From NCBI GenBank assembly GCA_900544305.1, contig UQUV01000043.1, forward strand, positions 1 to 22,708: a DNA stretch of 22,708 bases, read 5' to 3'. The DNA is from an uncultured Porphyromonadaceae bacterium. GTDB taxonomy: Bacteria > Bacteroidota > Bacteroidia > Bacteroidales > Muribaculaceae. Below, piece after piece: positions 14,970-22,679 of the stretch. The translations under genes and the position numbers were made by a program. The notes beneath the pieces were generated by a model. It was not told the DNA's origin and ran no database searches. It saw nothing but the letters and a program-made list of their open reading frames with translations. Within the stretch, counting starts at the first letter, position 1. Each line of letters opens with the position of its first letter.

Positions 14970-16523
14970 ATGAATAAATTCGGAAATTTTTTGGTGGGAT
15001 TGGCAGCCGTTTCCGGCTTGTATTCCTGTTCCGACGGTTCGGTAGACATCTATATGCCGGCGCGTTTGAATGAATCGGATATGTGGAGCATTGTCAATGC
15101 CCGAAACGGTGAAGTGGTGGCGCAGGACGCTTTTTCCAGAGCTCCTTCTGCAATTGGACAAGGTAATATTTTCTATGTAGAAACTTCCGACGGACTTTTT
15201 GAATATTACAAAGTGTCGGATGTCAATAATCCGATATCTTCCGAACGGTTCAGCCAGGCTGGCGATTTTAATACGGATGTCGCATTTGCCGTCAAGCCGG
15301 ATGAAACCATTTCGCTGATCAACAGTTCGATAGTGGTGGTCAAGCAGTTGCCGGCATCCGTGAAGTCGGTGTATGGATTTAGCGGTGAACTTGCCCGGTT
15401 TAAAAATGAGAAGGGATTGTACGGCTATCTTAATAAGAAGGGCGAAGTGGCCATCGAGGCGAAATATGCGGAGGCTACCAATTTTTCCGGCGATTATGCC
15501 TTTGTCTTTGAGTTGGGTGAGAACAGCAAAATCCTTCTTATAGACAAACAGGGTAAGACTGTGACACAGTTTGCTCCCGACCGTTATGACTGGATTTATT
15601 TCCCGTTTTTTAACGGCTATTTTGCAGCATCGACCAACGGAAAGGTTACTCTCTACAATGACAGAAATGAAAAAGTGCTGTCAAACAATATGATGGAATA
15701 TGACGGGACAGGCGACGGTCTGTATCTGGTGCACGAAGGAAAATTCATTTTCAGCAATGACGATATGTACGGCTTGATGGATATGGATGGAAAAGTGCTG
15801 GTCCGTCCTAAATATAAGTCGTTGCGCTATTTCGGCAATGACCGTTATGTGGCGTTGCGCAACGATGTATACGGTGTGGTGGACGGTGCCGGCGAAGAAA
15901 TCATACCGTTTGAATATGAGTTTATTCGAGGCTTGGGGAAAAACCGTTATCTGGTGAGCGAGGCAAATTTCAACTGCTATATTGTGGATGAAGATTTGAA
16001 AGAGATTCTGCCTATGGAGGTGTCCGATTTCGTGTTGGATCCGAGTGGAAGAATTGATTCGGAATATGTTGATGTGTCGGCTATGGTCGACAAACTGGCA
16101 TCCAAGATAACACCGGCAGCGGCGTTTGGCGTCGACAAATCGAAAACTGCCGACCAGGTGGCTGCTATGTTGGGATTTACGGATCCTTTGCAATACAGGT
16201 GGAACAACGAATTCCGACAGGAATTCAAGGAAAGCGACATTGATGCAGTTGTGGTCTATTCCTTCGCGGGGACAGTTGCATCTTACGACTATGATTTCTC
16301 GCTGGGCGATTATGTAGACCGGTTCACATCGGCTCCGATTGAGGACGTGACCGTTTTCCTGACAAAATCATCGCTGGAGTATCGTGCCGTCCAACGTCAG
16401 TTGGCTCCGATATTCGAAAAGAGCGGCTTCCGGAAAGACGGCGACAACTATGTGGCTGCCAACGGTATGACCGTATCGATGGACCTGCAGAACGGCAGTC
16501 TGGCTATCCGTTGCCGGTTCTAA
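14970..16523 (+). CDS. WG-repeat-containing lipoprotein
   Basis: A 517-residue predicted lipoprotein: signal peptide to lipobox GLYSC (C20). Three recognisable WG-type repeats are present: GLYGYLNKKGEVAIEAKYAEA (from 149), DMYGLMDMDGKVLVRPKYKS (from 265) and DVYGVVDGAGEEIIPFEYEF (from 299). More divergent beta units lie between them, giving a likely beta-propeller-like surface domain to about residue 345. The C-terminal third (about 370-517) is different in character, alpha/beta with a segment SKTADQVAAMLGFTDP, and I do not recognise it. WG-repeat lipoproteins are common in Bacteroidota and probably bind other envelope components; the ligand is unknown. It has its own promoter. Confidence 0.85.
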   Translation: MNKFGNFLVGLAAVSGLYSCSDGSVDIYMPARLNESDMWSIVNARNGEVVAQDAFSRAPSAIGQGNIFYVETSDGLFEYYKVSDVNNPISSERFSQAGDFNTDVAFAVKPDETISLINSSIVVVKQLPASVKSVYGFSGELARFKNEKGLYGYLNKKGEVAIEAKYAEATNFSGDYAFVFELGENSKILLIDKQGKTVTQFAPDRYDWIYFPFFNGYFAASTNGKVTLYNDRNEKVLSNNMMEYDGTGDGLYLVHEGKFIFSNDDMYGLMDMDGKVLVRPKYKSLRYFGNDRYVALRNDVYGVVDGAGEEIIPFEYEFIRGLGKNRYLVSEANFNCYIVDEDLKEILPMEVSDFVLDPSGRIDSEYVDVSAMVDKLASKITPAAAFGVDKSKTADQVAAMLGFTDPLQYRWNNEFRQEFKESDIDAVVVYSFAGTVASYDYDFSLGDYVDRFTSAPIEDVTVFLTKSSLEYRAVQRQLAPIFEKSGFRKDGDNYVAANGMTVSMDLQNGSLAIRCRF

Positions 16524-16639
16524 CGAAATGTGCCGGCAGAGGTATGCGGTCAACAAAATCGGCGTGTGGATTGTTATTGAAAATCTGGAGGCAGGATGCG
16601 GCGACAGCCGGTTTCCTGTCAAATATCCGTGATTTTTAC

Positions 16640-16647
16640 TAACTTTG
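16640..16647 (+). promoter_or_regulatory. Probable -7 element (TAACTTTG) for the mtaB unit
   Basis: TAACTTTG matches TAnnTTTG. The implied leader to the ATG at 16755 is about 100 nt and contains a hairpin (16677-16705). The -33 half is weak. Confidence 0.5.
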
Positions 16648-16676
16648 TACAGGATAGAATGCGGTTAGTTGCAGTC

Positions 16677-16705
16677 AGACTTGAAAGCTCTGCTTTCGTT
16701 TGTCT
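16677..16705 (+). promoter_or_regulatory. Leader hairpin upstream of mtaB
   Basis: gaaagc (16683-16688) pairs with gctttc (16692-16697) across a tct loop, and agac (16677-16680) pairs with gtct (16702-16705). It is not followed by a T-run strong enough for a terminator. Function unknown. Confidence 0.35.
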
Positions 16706-16754
16706 CTGTACGTATCTTACCTTTAATTTGTAAGAAATTTTTCAAGAACGAACA

Positions 16755-18071
16755 ATGATTGACAATACTACTTTCGGAAATATGACCGTGGAGTTCCACA
16801 CGTTGGGGTGCAAGCTGAACTTTTCGGAAACGTCGACAATCGGTAAGATGTTGGCAGAAAGGGGAGTGCGCAGTGCGCGTGCCGGTGAGGTGCCCGACAT
16901 TTGTGTGGTGAATACCTGTACGGTGACAGAACTTGCCAACAAGAAATGCCGCCAGGAAATCCGCCGGCTGGCAACGAAATATCCGGAGGCTGTGATTGTC
17001 GTCACCGGCTGCTATGCTCAGCTGAAAAGCGAGGAAGTGGCGGGAATCGACGGTGTTGACATTGTGGTGGGCAATGACCAGAAAGAGGAGATTGTCGACT
17101 ATCTCGACCGCTGGTTTGCCGAGCGTCAGCCGGTGGTGAAGGTTACGCCGCTGAAGGACATGAAGCGGTTTATCCCTTCCTGTTCGCGGGGCGACCGTAC
17201 CCGTTATTTCCTGAAAGTGCAGGACGGCTGCGACTACTATTGCAGCTACTGTACCATTCCCCGGGCACGCGGCCGTAGCCGTAGCGGAAGTATTGCCGAC
17301 CTTGTGGAGCAGGCACGCGGAGCGGCAGCCGAAGGCGGTAAGGAAATCGTAATTACCGGTGTCAATATCGGTGACTTCGGTAAGGGAACTAATGAAACTT
17401 TCTTTGATTTGGTAAAAGCTCTCGATGAGGTGGAAGGCATTGAACGCTACCGTATTTCGTCGATTGAGCCCGACTTGCTGACCGGCGAAATCATTTCGTT
17501 CGTTGCGGGGTCGAAGCGTTTTATGCCGCATTTCCATATTCCGTTGCAGTCGGGCAGCGACGCCATGCTCAAGCTGATGCGCCGTCATTACGACCGCCAG
17601 CTGTTTGCCGACAAGATTGCCAAAATCCGCCGCGAGATTCCCGATGCGTTTATCGGGGTGGACCTGATTACGGGCATGAGAGGGGAAACCGACGAAATTT
17701 TTGAGGATTCGAAGGAATTTATTGCTTCGCTCGACATTTCTCGCCTTCATGTGTTTACTTATTCCGAACGTCCCGGAACGATGGCGCTGAACATCACTCC
17801 GGTTGTCGACCAGCAGACCAAGCATTTGCGTACGCGCAAGATGATGGCTTTGTCCGACAAAAAGCTCGATGCCTTTACCCGCCGTTATCTGGGCACAGTG
17901 CGTCCGGTGCTTTTTGAGCATACTACCGACGGAGGAACAATGAAGGGATTTACCGACAATTATTTGAGAATCGAAGTGCCGGCCGACGAGTCGCTTGTCA
18001 ACCGCGTAGCGATGGTCCGTCTGGTGGAACCGACCGGTGAGGACGACCTGATTAAGGGAGAATTGGCATGA
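16755..18071 (+). CDS. mtaB: tRNA t6A37 methylthiotransferase MtaB
   Basis: Radical-SAM enzyme that adds a methylthio group to N6-threonylcarbamoyladenosine at position 37 of ANN-reading tRNAs; cytoplasmic. Domain order is complete. The N-terminal methylthiotransferase domain has cluster cysteines C19 (TLGCKLNFSE), C55 (VNTCTVT) and C86 (TGCYAQ). The radical-SAM core has CxxxCxxC at C159, C163 and C166 (DGCDYYCSYC, then TIPRARGRSRSG). A short TRAM-like end follows (YLRIEVPADESLVNRVAMVRL). The 438-residue length and the TLGCKLN...NTCTVT signature favour MtaB over MiaB or RimO. A second ATG at 16782 sits closer to the conserved start. The stop codon overlaps the start of the acyltransferase gene (ATGA), so the two are translationally coupled. 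Confidence 0.93.
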   Translation: MIDNTTFGNMTVEFHTLGCKLNFSETSTIGKMLAERGVRSARAGEVPDICVVNTCTVTELANKKCRQEIRRLATKYPEAVIVVTGCYAQLKSEEVAGIDGVDIVVGNDQKEEIVDYLDRWFAERQPVVKVTPLKDMKRFIPSCSRGDRTRYFLKVQDGCDYYCSYCTIPRARGRSRSGSIADLVEQARGAAAEGGKEIVITGVNIGDFGKGTNETFFDLVKALDEVEGIERYRISSIEPDLLTGEIISFVAGSKRFMPHFHIPLQSGSDAMLKLMRRHYDRQLFADKIAKIRREIPDAFIGVDLITGMRGETDEIFEDSKEFIASLDISRLHVFTYSERPGTMALNITPVVDQQTKHLRTRKMMALSDKKLDAFTRRYLGTVRPVLFEHTTDGGTMKGFTDNYLRIEVPADESLVNRVAMVRLVEPTGEDDLIKGELA

Positions 18072-18955
18072 ACGGAACTGTAAGAAATATCCTGTATTCG
18101 CCTTTGTGGCTGTTTCTTCACGGAGCGGCATTCCTGCCGTTGCCCGTGCTTTATGTCATTTCCGATGTGCTGGCGTTCCTGACCTATCATGTGGTGCGCT
18201 ACCGCAGGGAACTGGTGAAAAAGAATATCTATGCTTCGTTTCCGGAAAAGAGTGACGAGGAAAAGAACCGTATCATCCGCCGGTTCTATCGCAATTTCAC
18301 TGATATATTCGTAGAAACCGTCAAGTTGCTTCACGTCAGCGACAAGGAAATGCGTCGCCGCATTGTGTTTGAAGGCTGTGAGCAGGTTGATGCCTATACC
18401 CGCGAGGGCAAGTCGGTGGCTATCTATGCTGCCCATTTCTGCAATTGGGAATGGCTCTCGGCCATCACGATGTGGGTGGACAACGACGAGAAAATCCACT
18501 ATTCGCAGGTCTACCGTCCGTTGCGCAACCAGTGGTTCGACCGTTTTTATTTCGAACTCCGCAAGCGGTTCAACTCCGAATCAATTCCCAAAAACGGGGT
18601 GCTTCGCCAGCTGTTGCAGTATCGCCGCGACGGCGGACGTTTTGTGACCGGATTTATCTCCGACCAGAAACCCAGCCATAACGACGGGCTTCATCATATC
18701 TGTTTTCTCAATCAGGACACGCCGTTTATCAGTGGTACGGAACTGTTGGTGAAGAAGATGAAGGCTGCCGTGATGTATTTCGACATTCACCGCGTAAGCC
18801 GTGGATATTATAAGGTGACCATGCGCAAGATTGCCGACGATGCTTCGCAATGCGGAGAGTTTGAACTCACCGATCGCTTTGCCCAAATTCTTGAAGAGGC
18901 TATCCGCAAGGAACCCGACGCCTGGCTGTGGTCGCACAACCGCTGGCGCAGATAA
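18068..18955 (+). CDS. LpxL/HtrB-like lipid A (lysophospholipid) acyltransferase
   Basis: A 295-residue inner membrane-associated acyltransferase that would add a secondary acyl chain to lipid A, or a related acyl chain to a lipid. An N-terminal hydrophobic anchor (about 8-40) is followed by the catalytic H-x4-E motif AAHFCNWEW (H123, E128), then SQVYRPLRN, and the FISDQKPSHND segment with the conserved Asp-Gln. The C-terminal EPDAWLWSHNRWRR (the WxHxRW-type box of the family) is present. It overlaps mtaB by 4 bp in ATGA form. Bacteroidota lipid A is mostly penta- or tetra-acylated, and this family member is the usual late acyltransferase. Substrate chain length cannot be read from the sequence. 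Confidence 0.92.
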   Translation: MNGTVRNILYSPLWLFLHGAAFLPLPVLYVISDVLAFLTYHVVRYRRELVKKNIYASFPEKSDEEKNRIIRRFYRNFTDIFVETVKLLHVSDKEMRRRIVFEGCEQVDAYTREGKSVAIYAAHFCNWEWLSAITMWVDNDEKIHYSQVYRPLRNQWFDRFYFELRKRFNSESIPKNGVLRQLLQYRRDGGRFVTGFISDQKPSHNDGLHHICFLNQDTPFISGTELLVKKMKAAVMYFDIHRVSRGYYKVTMRKIADDASQCGEFELTDRFAQILEEAIRKEPDAWLWSHNRWRR

Positions 18956-19001
18956 TAAAGTCAGGTTATAAAAATTAGGACTACTAAATCTTTTATAGGA
19001 A

Positions 19002-19142
19002 ATGAATTTATTTCGGTCGCTTTTTGATTTTATCGGTGCCTTTTTGTCAAGCCTTATCGGTCGTATAGCCCGCTATACTTCCTCTGCGGCTTACAAAAAT
19101 CCATCCGCTAAAATTCAAAAAACAACTCGACCTAATTTTTAA
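19002..19142 (+). CDS. Putative 46-residue amphipathic small protein
   Basis: ATG at 19002 preceded by an AGGA-like stretch (atagga) opens a 46-codon frame ending in TAA. The first 25 residues (NLFRSLFDFIGAFLSSLIG and RIARY) would form an amphipathic or membrane-dipping helix. The remainder is Lys/Arg/Ser/Pro-rich (YKNPSAKIQKTTRPN). It fills the 224-bp gap between the acyltransferase and glycosyltransferase genes on the same strand. I know of no family. Translation is not proved; length alone could be chance, but the start context, position and helix pattern favour a real gene. Confidence 0.5.
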   Translation: MNLFRSLFDFIGAFLSSLIGRIARYTSSAAYKNPSAKIQKTTRPNF

Positions 19143-19179
19143 AACCAGCCTTAATAGAAACTTTTAGAACACTGTTTAT

Positions 19180-20187
19180 ATGAAAAAGCCGATTGGAGTA
19201 ATTATTCTGAACTGGAACGGAGCTGAATTGCTGCGCCGTTACCTGCCTTCGGTGATTGCTGACAACAATGATGAGATTGCCGACGTGGTGGTTGTCGACA
19301 ACGGAAGTACCGACAACTCGCGTGAACTCCTTGCTTCGGAATTTCCCGGAGTCAAAACCTTGTTTTTCAGTGAGAATTATGGCTATGCCGAGGGCTACAA
19401 CCGCGCGATAGCCGAATTGGGCTATGAATACAGCCTGCTGTTGAACTCCGACGTGGCTGTTTCACCCGACTGGCTTACTCCGCTTTACTCCTATATGCAG
19501 GCACATCCCGAAGTGGCGGCCTGTCAGCCGAAAATCCTTGCCGACACCGACCGCACGCGTTTTGAATATGCCGGTGCTTCGGGCGGCCATATCGACAAGC
19601 ACGGCTATCCCTATTGCCGCGGCCGCATTTTTGATGCCGTAGAAAAGGACAACGGCCAGTATGACGATGTGGCGGAGGTGTTCTGGGCTACGGGTGCCGC
19701 CTTGTTGGTGCGCACGGAAGTGTATCTGAAAACCGGCGGACTCGACAGCTTTTTCTTTGCCCACATGGAGGAAATAGACCTTTGCTGGCGCATTCATCAG
19801 GCGGGCCACAGTATCAAGGTTGTGCCGCAGAGCCATGTATATCATCTTGGAGGCGGCAGCCTGCCGGCTTCCAATCCGCGGAAAACGTATCTGAATTTCC
19901 GCAACAATCTTTTCCTGCTTTATAAAAACCTGCCTCGCCGCGAGGGACGGAAAATGCTCTTCGTGCGTCGTCTTTACGACACGCTTGCCTTTTTCGTATT
20001 TGTGGCGAAAATGGATTTTGCCAATGCACGGGCCGTGCTGAAGGCGCACAACGACTATCGGCGCATGAAGTCGCGCTATGACGGCATTCAGCCCGACCGC
20101 AATATTATGGCCGATTTCCCCACCTGCCGCATCAACATCATCCTTGCCTATCATCTTCGCGGCAAGCGCACGTTCAGCAGACTTTAG
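19180..20187 (+). CDS. Family 2 glycosyltransferase (rhamnosyltransferase-like)
   Basis: A 335-residue GT-A fold glycosyltransferase with signatures IILNWNG (8-14), VVVDNGSTDNS (37-47), LLNSDVAVSPDW with the metal-binding Asp D91, the acceptor-side segment WATGAALLVRTEVY, and the catalytic FFFAHMEEIDLCWR (about 191-204). It resembles WbbL-type enzymes that add sugars to lipopolysaccharide or other surface glycans. Given the upstream lipid A acyltransferase-like gene, a role in LPS is reasonable, but the donor sugar is not known. There is no membrane helix; a basic C-terminus may peripherally associate with the membrane. Its stop codon overlaps that of the convergent minus-strand gene. Confidence 0.9.
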   Translation: MKKPIGVIILNWNGAELLRRYLPSVIADNNDEIADVVVVDNGSTDNSRELLASEFPGVKTLFFSENYGYAEGYNRAIAELGYEYSLLLNSDVAVSPDWLTPLYSYMQAHPEVAACQPKILADTDRTRFEYAGASGGHIDKHGYPYCRGRIFDAVEKDNGQYDDVAEVFWATGAALLVRTEVYLKTGGLDSFFFAHMEEIDLCWRIHQAGHSIKVVPQSHVYHLGGGSLPASNPRKTYLNFRNNLFLLYKNLPRREGRKMLFVRRLYDTLAFFVFVAKMDFANARAVLKAHNDYRRMKSRYDGIQPDRNIMADFPTCRINIILAYHLRGKRTFSRL

Positions 20188-20522
20188 AAGGATCGGCCTA
20201 AATAGTCTCGTAGTGTAGCGCTGTTATTAGGATCTGTTCTGTCATAGATTACAGTGATAGTATCACCTGCTGAAATAGTATCGTTTTCAGAGAAATATCT
20301 TCCCTCTCCTTGGTATTCATTTTCGCCAACAGAAAATTTATAACTGAAATAATGTGTATATCTAATTCGGAAAAAATGGTCCATGACCACAGCCTCTGCA
20401 TATTCCCAATTTTTATTTAATGATTGTCTCTTCATGAGACCTCCTATTATTAAATAAGCGAGGATTGCCCAAAGGCCTATGATATACGACCAAGCAATGA
20501 CGTCTTTTAATTTTACTTTCAT
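20184..20522 (-). CDS. Small membrane-anchored protein, DUF3592-like
   Basis: A 112-residue protein: one N-terminal membrane helix (about 9-30, IAWSYIIGLWAILAYLIIGG) followed by a basic loop and a small beta-rich periplasmic domain. The latter has YFSYKFSVGENEYQGEG, SENDTISAGDTITVIYD and a closing RTDPNNS. The pattern of a short strand, G-D-x-I-x-V-x-Y-D and then DP-N resembles DUF3592 proteins, whose function is unknown. Translated from the ATG at 20522 it has its own good promoter and converges with the glycosyltransferase gene, with the two stop codons overlapping in TTAG. Confidence 0.68.
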   Translation of the reverse strand: MKVKLKDVIAWSYIIGLWAILAYLIIGGLMKRQSLNKNWEYAEAVVMDHFFRIRYTHYFSYKFSVGENEYQGEGRYFSENDTISAGDTITVIYDRTDPNNSATLRDYLGRSF

Positions 20523-20589
20523 AAATAAATTCTTCGTTTTAAGGTTTGAAAAGCCGGTTAAATAGTTGGTTGGCTGATTCCTTTGTTCT

Positions 20590-20620
20590 CAAAATTAGCT
20601 ATAATAAAATTTTCTGACAA
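20590..20620 (-). promoter_or_regulatory. Promoter (TTG-N20-TAATTTTG) of the DUF3592-like gene
   Basis: On the minus strand, TTG (20620-20618), a 20-bp spacer and TAATTTTG (20597-20590). Predicted start near 20583, leader about 60 nt. Confidence 0.62.
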
Positions 20621-20653
20621 GTTTGTAGGACTCAGATGTTGCTGTTTTAGGGT

Positions 20654-21148
20654 TTACGGCATTTTGGCGGACGCGGAATTTTTTGTGTCGCTCAAGTCAT
20701 ATAACTCGATTTTAATGGCAGACAAGCTGATAAGGTAATTTATCAGGTTCTTAACCTCGTCAGGTGGCAGTTCAAAAGAAAAAGGTGAAGCTTCATAGAC
20801 CACTTTTCCGTCTATTGCGAGAATGAGTTCCCAGGCATCCCAAGTTTTCTGCTTGTGCAGATATCGCATCTTTATGGCAGAAGCCAATGAATCAATTGCG
20901 TTGATTTGATTCTCTGACAACTGTTTGACATAGTCTTTCCCAGAATCATGGTTTTTGGCAATCAAGCTGTCATTGTCGACTGTAATAGAATATCTGACAT
21001 CCCATTGGTTTGCTATGGGATATAGAACCAATGATATGGATGTCTTCGGAGAATCGGATTCCTGTGCCCTCTTATCGTTCTCCTGTTGAAAGCAGGAAGA
21101 CAGACAGAAGAATATCGGCAGAAGCAGTGCGATGTATATTGTTTTCAT
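20654..21148 (-). CDS. Putative lipoprotein, tandem paralogue 2
   Basis: A 164-residue predicted lipoprotein. I start it at the ATG at 21148, where the signal peptide MKTIYIALLLPIFFCLSSC with lipobox LSSC begins; a longer frame upstream adds a hydrophilic leader that would spoil it. The mature part matches the next upstream gene closely: SISLVLYPIANQWDVRYSIT against SISLKFYPIHGLSDIRYSIT, NDSLIAKN against NDSLIAQN, DAWELILAIDGKVVYE against DAWEVQMIINGKVVFE, and LSAIKIELYDL against LSAMKIELYGF. About half the residues look identical by eye. The two are 40 bp apart and co-directional. Family and function are unknown to me; the pattern of strands suggests a small periplasmic beta/alpha domain. 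Confidence 0.72.
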   Translation of the reverse strand: MKTIYIALLLPIFFCLSSCFQQENDKRAQESDSPKTSISLVLYPIANQWDVRYSITVDNDSLIAKNHDSGKDYVKQLSENQINAIDSLASAIKMRYLHKQKTWDAWELILAIDGKVVYEASPFSFELPPDEVKNLINYLISLSAIKIELYDLSDTKNSASAKMP

Positions 21149-21188
21149 AATCGGTAGGTCGTTTGATTGTTTAAGGTAATCATTTTTA

Positions 21189-21641
21189 TTATGCAAATCC
21201 ATATAATTCAATTTTCATTGCAGATAAATTGATAAGATAGTATAATAGATCCTTGATTTCATTCGGTGGAAAAATTCCAAAAGGAAAGTCGACAACTTCA
21301 AAAACCACTTTGCCATTGATTATCATTTGCACTTCCCAAGCATCCTCTAAATCATCTCTGTAAATGTATTGCATATTGATGTTAGACGCCAGTGTGTTAA
21401 TTATATCGATTTGATGTTTAGACAGCTTAATGGCATGTTCTTCTCCGGTGTCATAATTTTGGGCAATCAAACTGTCGTTATTGACCGTGATGGAATATCT
21501 TATGTCTGAAAGACCATGTATAGGATAGAACTTTAGTGATATTGATACTGGGGCTTGTGCCTCATTCTTGTTTTCCCGTTGACTACAGGCTGCCAAACAT
21601 AGGAACAACGATAAAAGCAGTGTGACAAATGTTTTTTTCAT
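21189..21641 (-). CDS. Putative lipoprotein, tandem paralogue 1
   Basis: A 150-residue predicted lipoprotein starting at the ATG at 21641, with signal peptide and lipobox MKKTFVTLLLSLFLCLAAC (C19). It is the clear paralogue of the gene downstream. Both have the SISL...YSIT strand pair, NDSLIA, a helical segment (KLSKHQIDIINTLASNINMQY), DAWEV, NGKVVFE and PPNEIKDLLYYLINLSAMKIELY. It begins 10 bp after the stop codon of the exported 197-residue protein, so translation may be coupled. Function unknown. Confidence 0.74.
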   Translation of the reverse strand: MKKTFVTLLLSLFLCLAACSQRENKNEAQAPVSISLKFYPIHGLSDIRYSITVNNDSLIAQNYDTGEEHAIKLSKHQIDIINTLASNINMQYIYRDDLEDAWEVQMIINGKVVFEVVDFPFGIFPPNEIKDLLYYLINLSAMKIELYGFA

Positions 21642-21651
21642 GACGGATATG

Positions 21652-22245
21652 TTATTTTTCAATTAATAGAATACTCGGTAATTTGGAGAAACAAAATTCC
21701 TTGAGAGGGAATCTTAAATATTGTTCAACTTCACTTCGTTTCATGATGACAATCCTGTCGTTGTAGACAGTTGATTCTTTTTCAACATCGGTTTGTGTAT
21801 ATGAAAAAGTACTGCCGACCATTGTATTTTTGTTGTCCGTTTCTTTGCCTGTTCCGGCAATGAAATATGAAAACGAACCCCCTGCCGGAATCTTTTTTAT
21901 AAATGTGTATCCTATGTTGCACGGCAGTTCTTCCACTAACGGTTCTAATTCATACATTAAAGTGATAAACCCCAGTTCGGACGGGCCTAATCCTTTGCTT
22001 TTCTTGAAAAAATCGTGCACCAATTCTTTGTTTGATTTGTTGCCTTTTGGGAAAAATGCTACCCATGTCAGATAGTCTTCGTCGGAAAGATTCGTTATCC
22101 GATATTCATCTACTATTTGAATTTGTTGGGTAATTCCGTTGAAATAGTTGACTGACAGGGTGTCAATCTGTATTTCGCTCTGTGCATTCAACTTTGCGGT
22201 ACAGCATAGAAAAAGCGATAAAAATATATAAATTGTTGTTTTCAT
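21652..22245 (-). CDS. Exported protein of unknown function
   Basis: A 197-residue protein with a cleavable signal peptide (MKTTIYIFLSLFLCCTAKLNAQ, ATG at 22245). The mature part has beta-strand-like segments (IQIDTLSVNYFNGITQQIQI, DYLTWVAFFPKG, IPAGGSFSYFIAGTG, STVYNDRIVIMKRSEVEQYL). The lipobox-like cysteines C16 and C17 fall inside the hydrophobic stretch but lack the usual small-residue context for lipidation, so I favour a periplasmic or secreted protein. It lies 10 bp before tandem paralogue 1. No family recognised. Confidence 0.65.
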   Translation of the reverse strand: MKTTIYIFLSLFLCCTAKLNAQSEIQIDTLSVNYFNGITQQIQIVDEYRITNLSDEDYLTWVAFFPKGNKSNKELVHDFFKKSKGLGPSELGFITLMYELEPLVEELPCNIGYTFIKKIPAGGSFSYFIAGTGKETDNKNTMVGSTFSYTQTDVEKESTVYNDRIVIMKRSEVEQYLRFPLKEFCFSKLPSILLIEK

Positions 22246-22327
22246 AGCCAATCTGTTTCCTGTTGGTATTATAGTAATTAGCTTATGGGTAAAGAATATT
22301 CAGAAAGAGAATGTTCCTCCCGTTTAT

Positions 22328-22576
22328 TTACGGGTGTTTTTTTATTTTCTTGAATAGCCATACAATTAAAAAGATCGTATTTATGGCTATTCCTAAATAC
22401 AGTATAAAATACTGTTCTTCAGATAGGCAGGGTGGGCATTCCACTCCTTCCAAACAGGGCTCACACAGGGGTTGATAATATTTAAATAATAAATACAAAA
22501 TCAAATCCACAAGAATGAGCTTGAACCACGGATTTCTAAAAATTCTGATTATTAGGGATTTTTGTGCTGGTTTCAT
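22328..22576 (-). CDS. Small two-helix membrane protein with a cysteine-rich loop
   Basis: An 82-residue protein starting at the ATG at 22576, supported by a -7 element (22643-22650) whose transcript would begin after the further-upstream start candidates. Two membrane helices (KLILVDLILYLLF and YFILYLGIAINTIFLIVWLF) flank a short loop with four cysteines, CEPCLEGVECPPC. The Cys pattern could coordinate a metal or form disulfides. The C-terminus is basic (KKIKKHP). Function unknown. It is the first gene of the minus-strand small-protein group. Confidence 0.62.
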   Translation of the reverse strand: MKPAQKSLIIRIFRNPWFKLILVDLILYLLFKYYQPLCEPCLEGVECPPCLSEEQYFILYLGIAINTIFLIVWLFKKIKKHP

Positions 22577-22642
22577 GTCGTTCCCTTTATTGTGGGGTGA
22601 AAAGCCTGTGTAAATGGTAAATTGTTGGACAACTGCCATTTC

Positions 22643-22650
22643 CAAAATTA
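22643..22650 (-). promoter_or_regulatory. Probable -7 element (TAATTTTG) for the small-protein cluster
   Basis: The minus strand reads TAATTTTG about 67 bp before the ATG at 22576. No -33 TTTG at standard spacing. This may drive the co-directional genes down to 20654. Confidence 0.48.
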
Positions 22651-22664
22651 GCAATTATTACTGG

Positions 22665-22679
22665 TGCGATAAAATCGCA
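22665..22679. repeat. Short inverted repeat tgcgat/atcgca
   Basis: tgcgat (22665-22670) and atcgca (22674-22679) pair perfectly across an aaa loop just upstream of the cluster promoter and close to the window edge. It could be an operator or part of a terminator of a gene outside the window. Confidence 0.35.

Noticed and set aside
16665..18131. A 488-codon open frame antisense to mtaB
   Set aside because: mtaB has all catalytic cysteines on the plus strand; the antisense translation is His/Arg-rich without family features.
22319..22343. Hairpin cccgt/acggg followed by a T-run on the plus strand
   Set aside because: No plus-strand gene leads into it, and it overlaps the Lys-rich C-terminus and stop codon of the minus-strand gene; the T-run is just its Lys codons.
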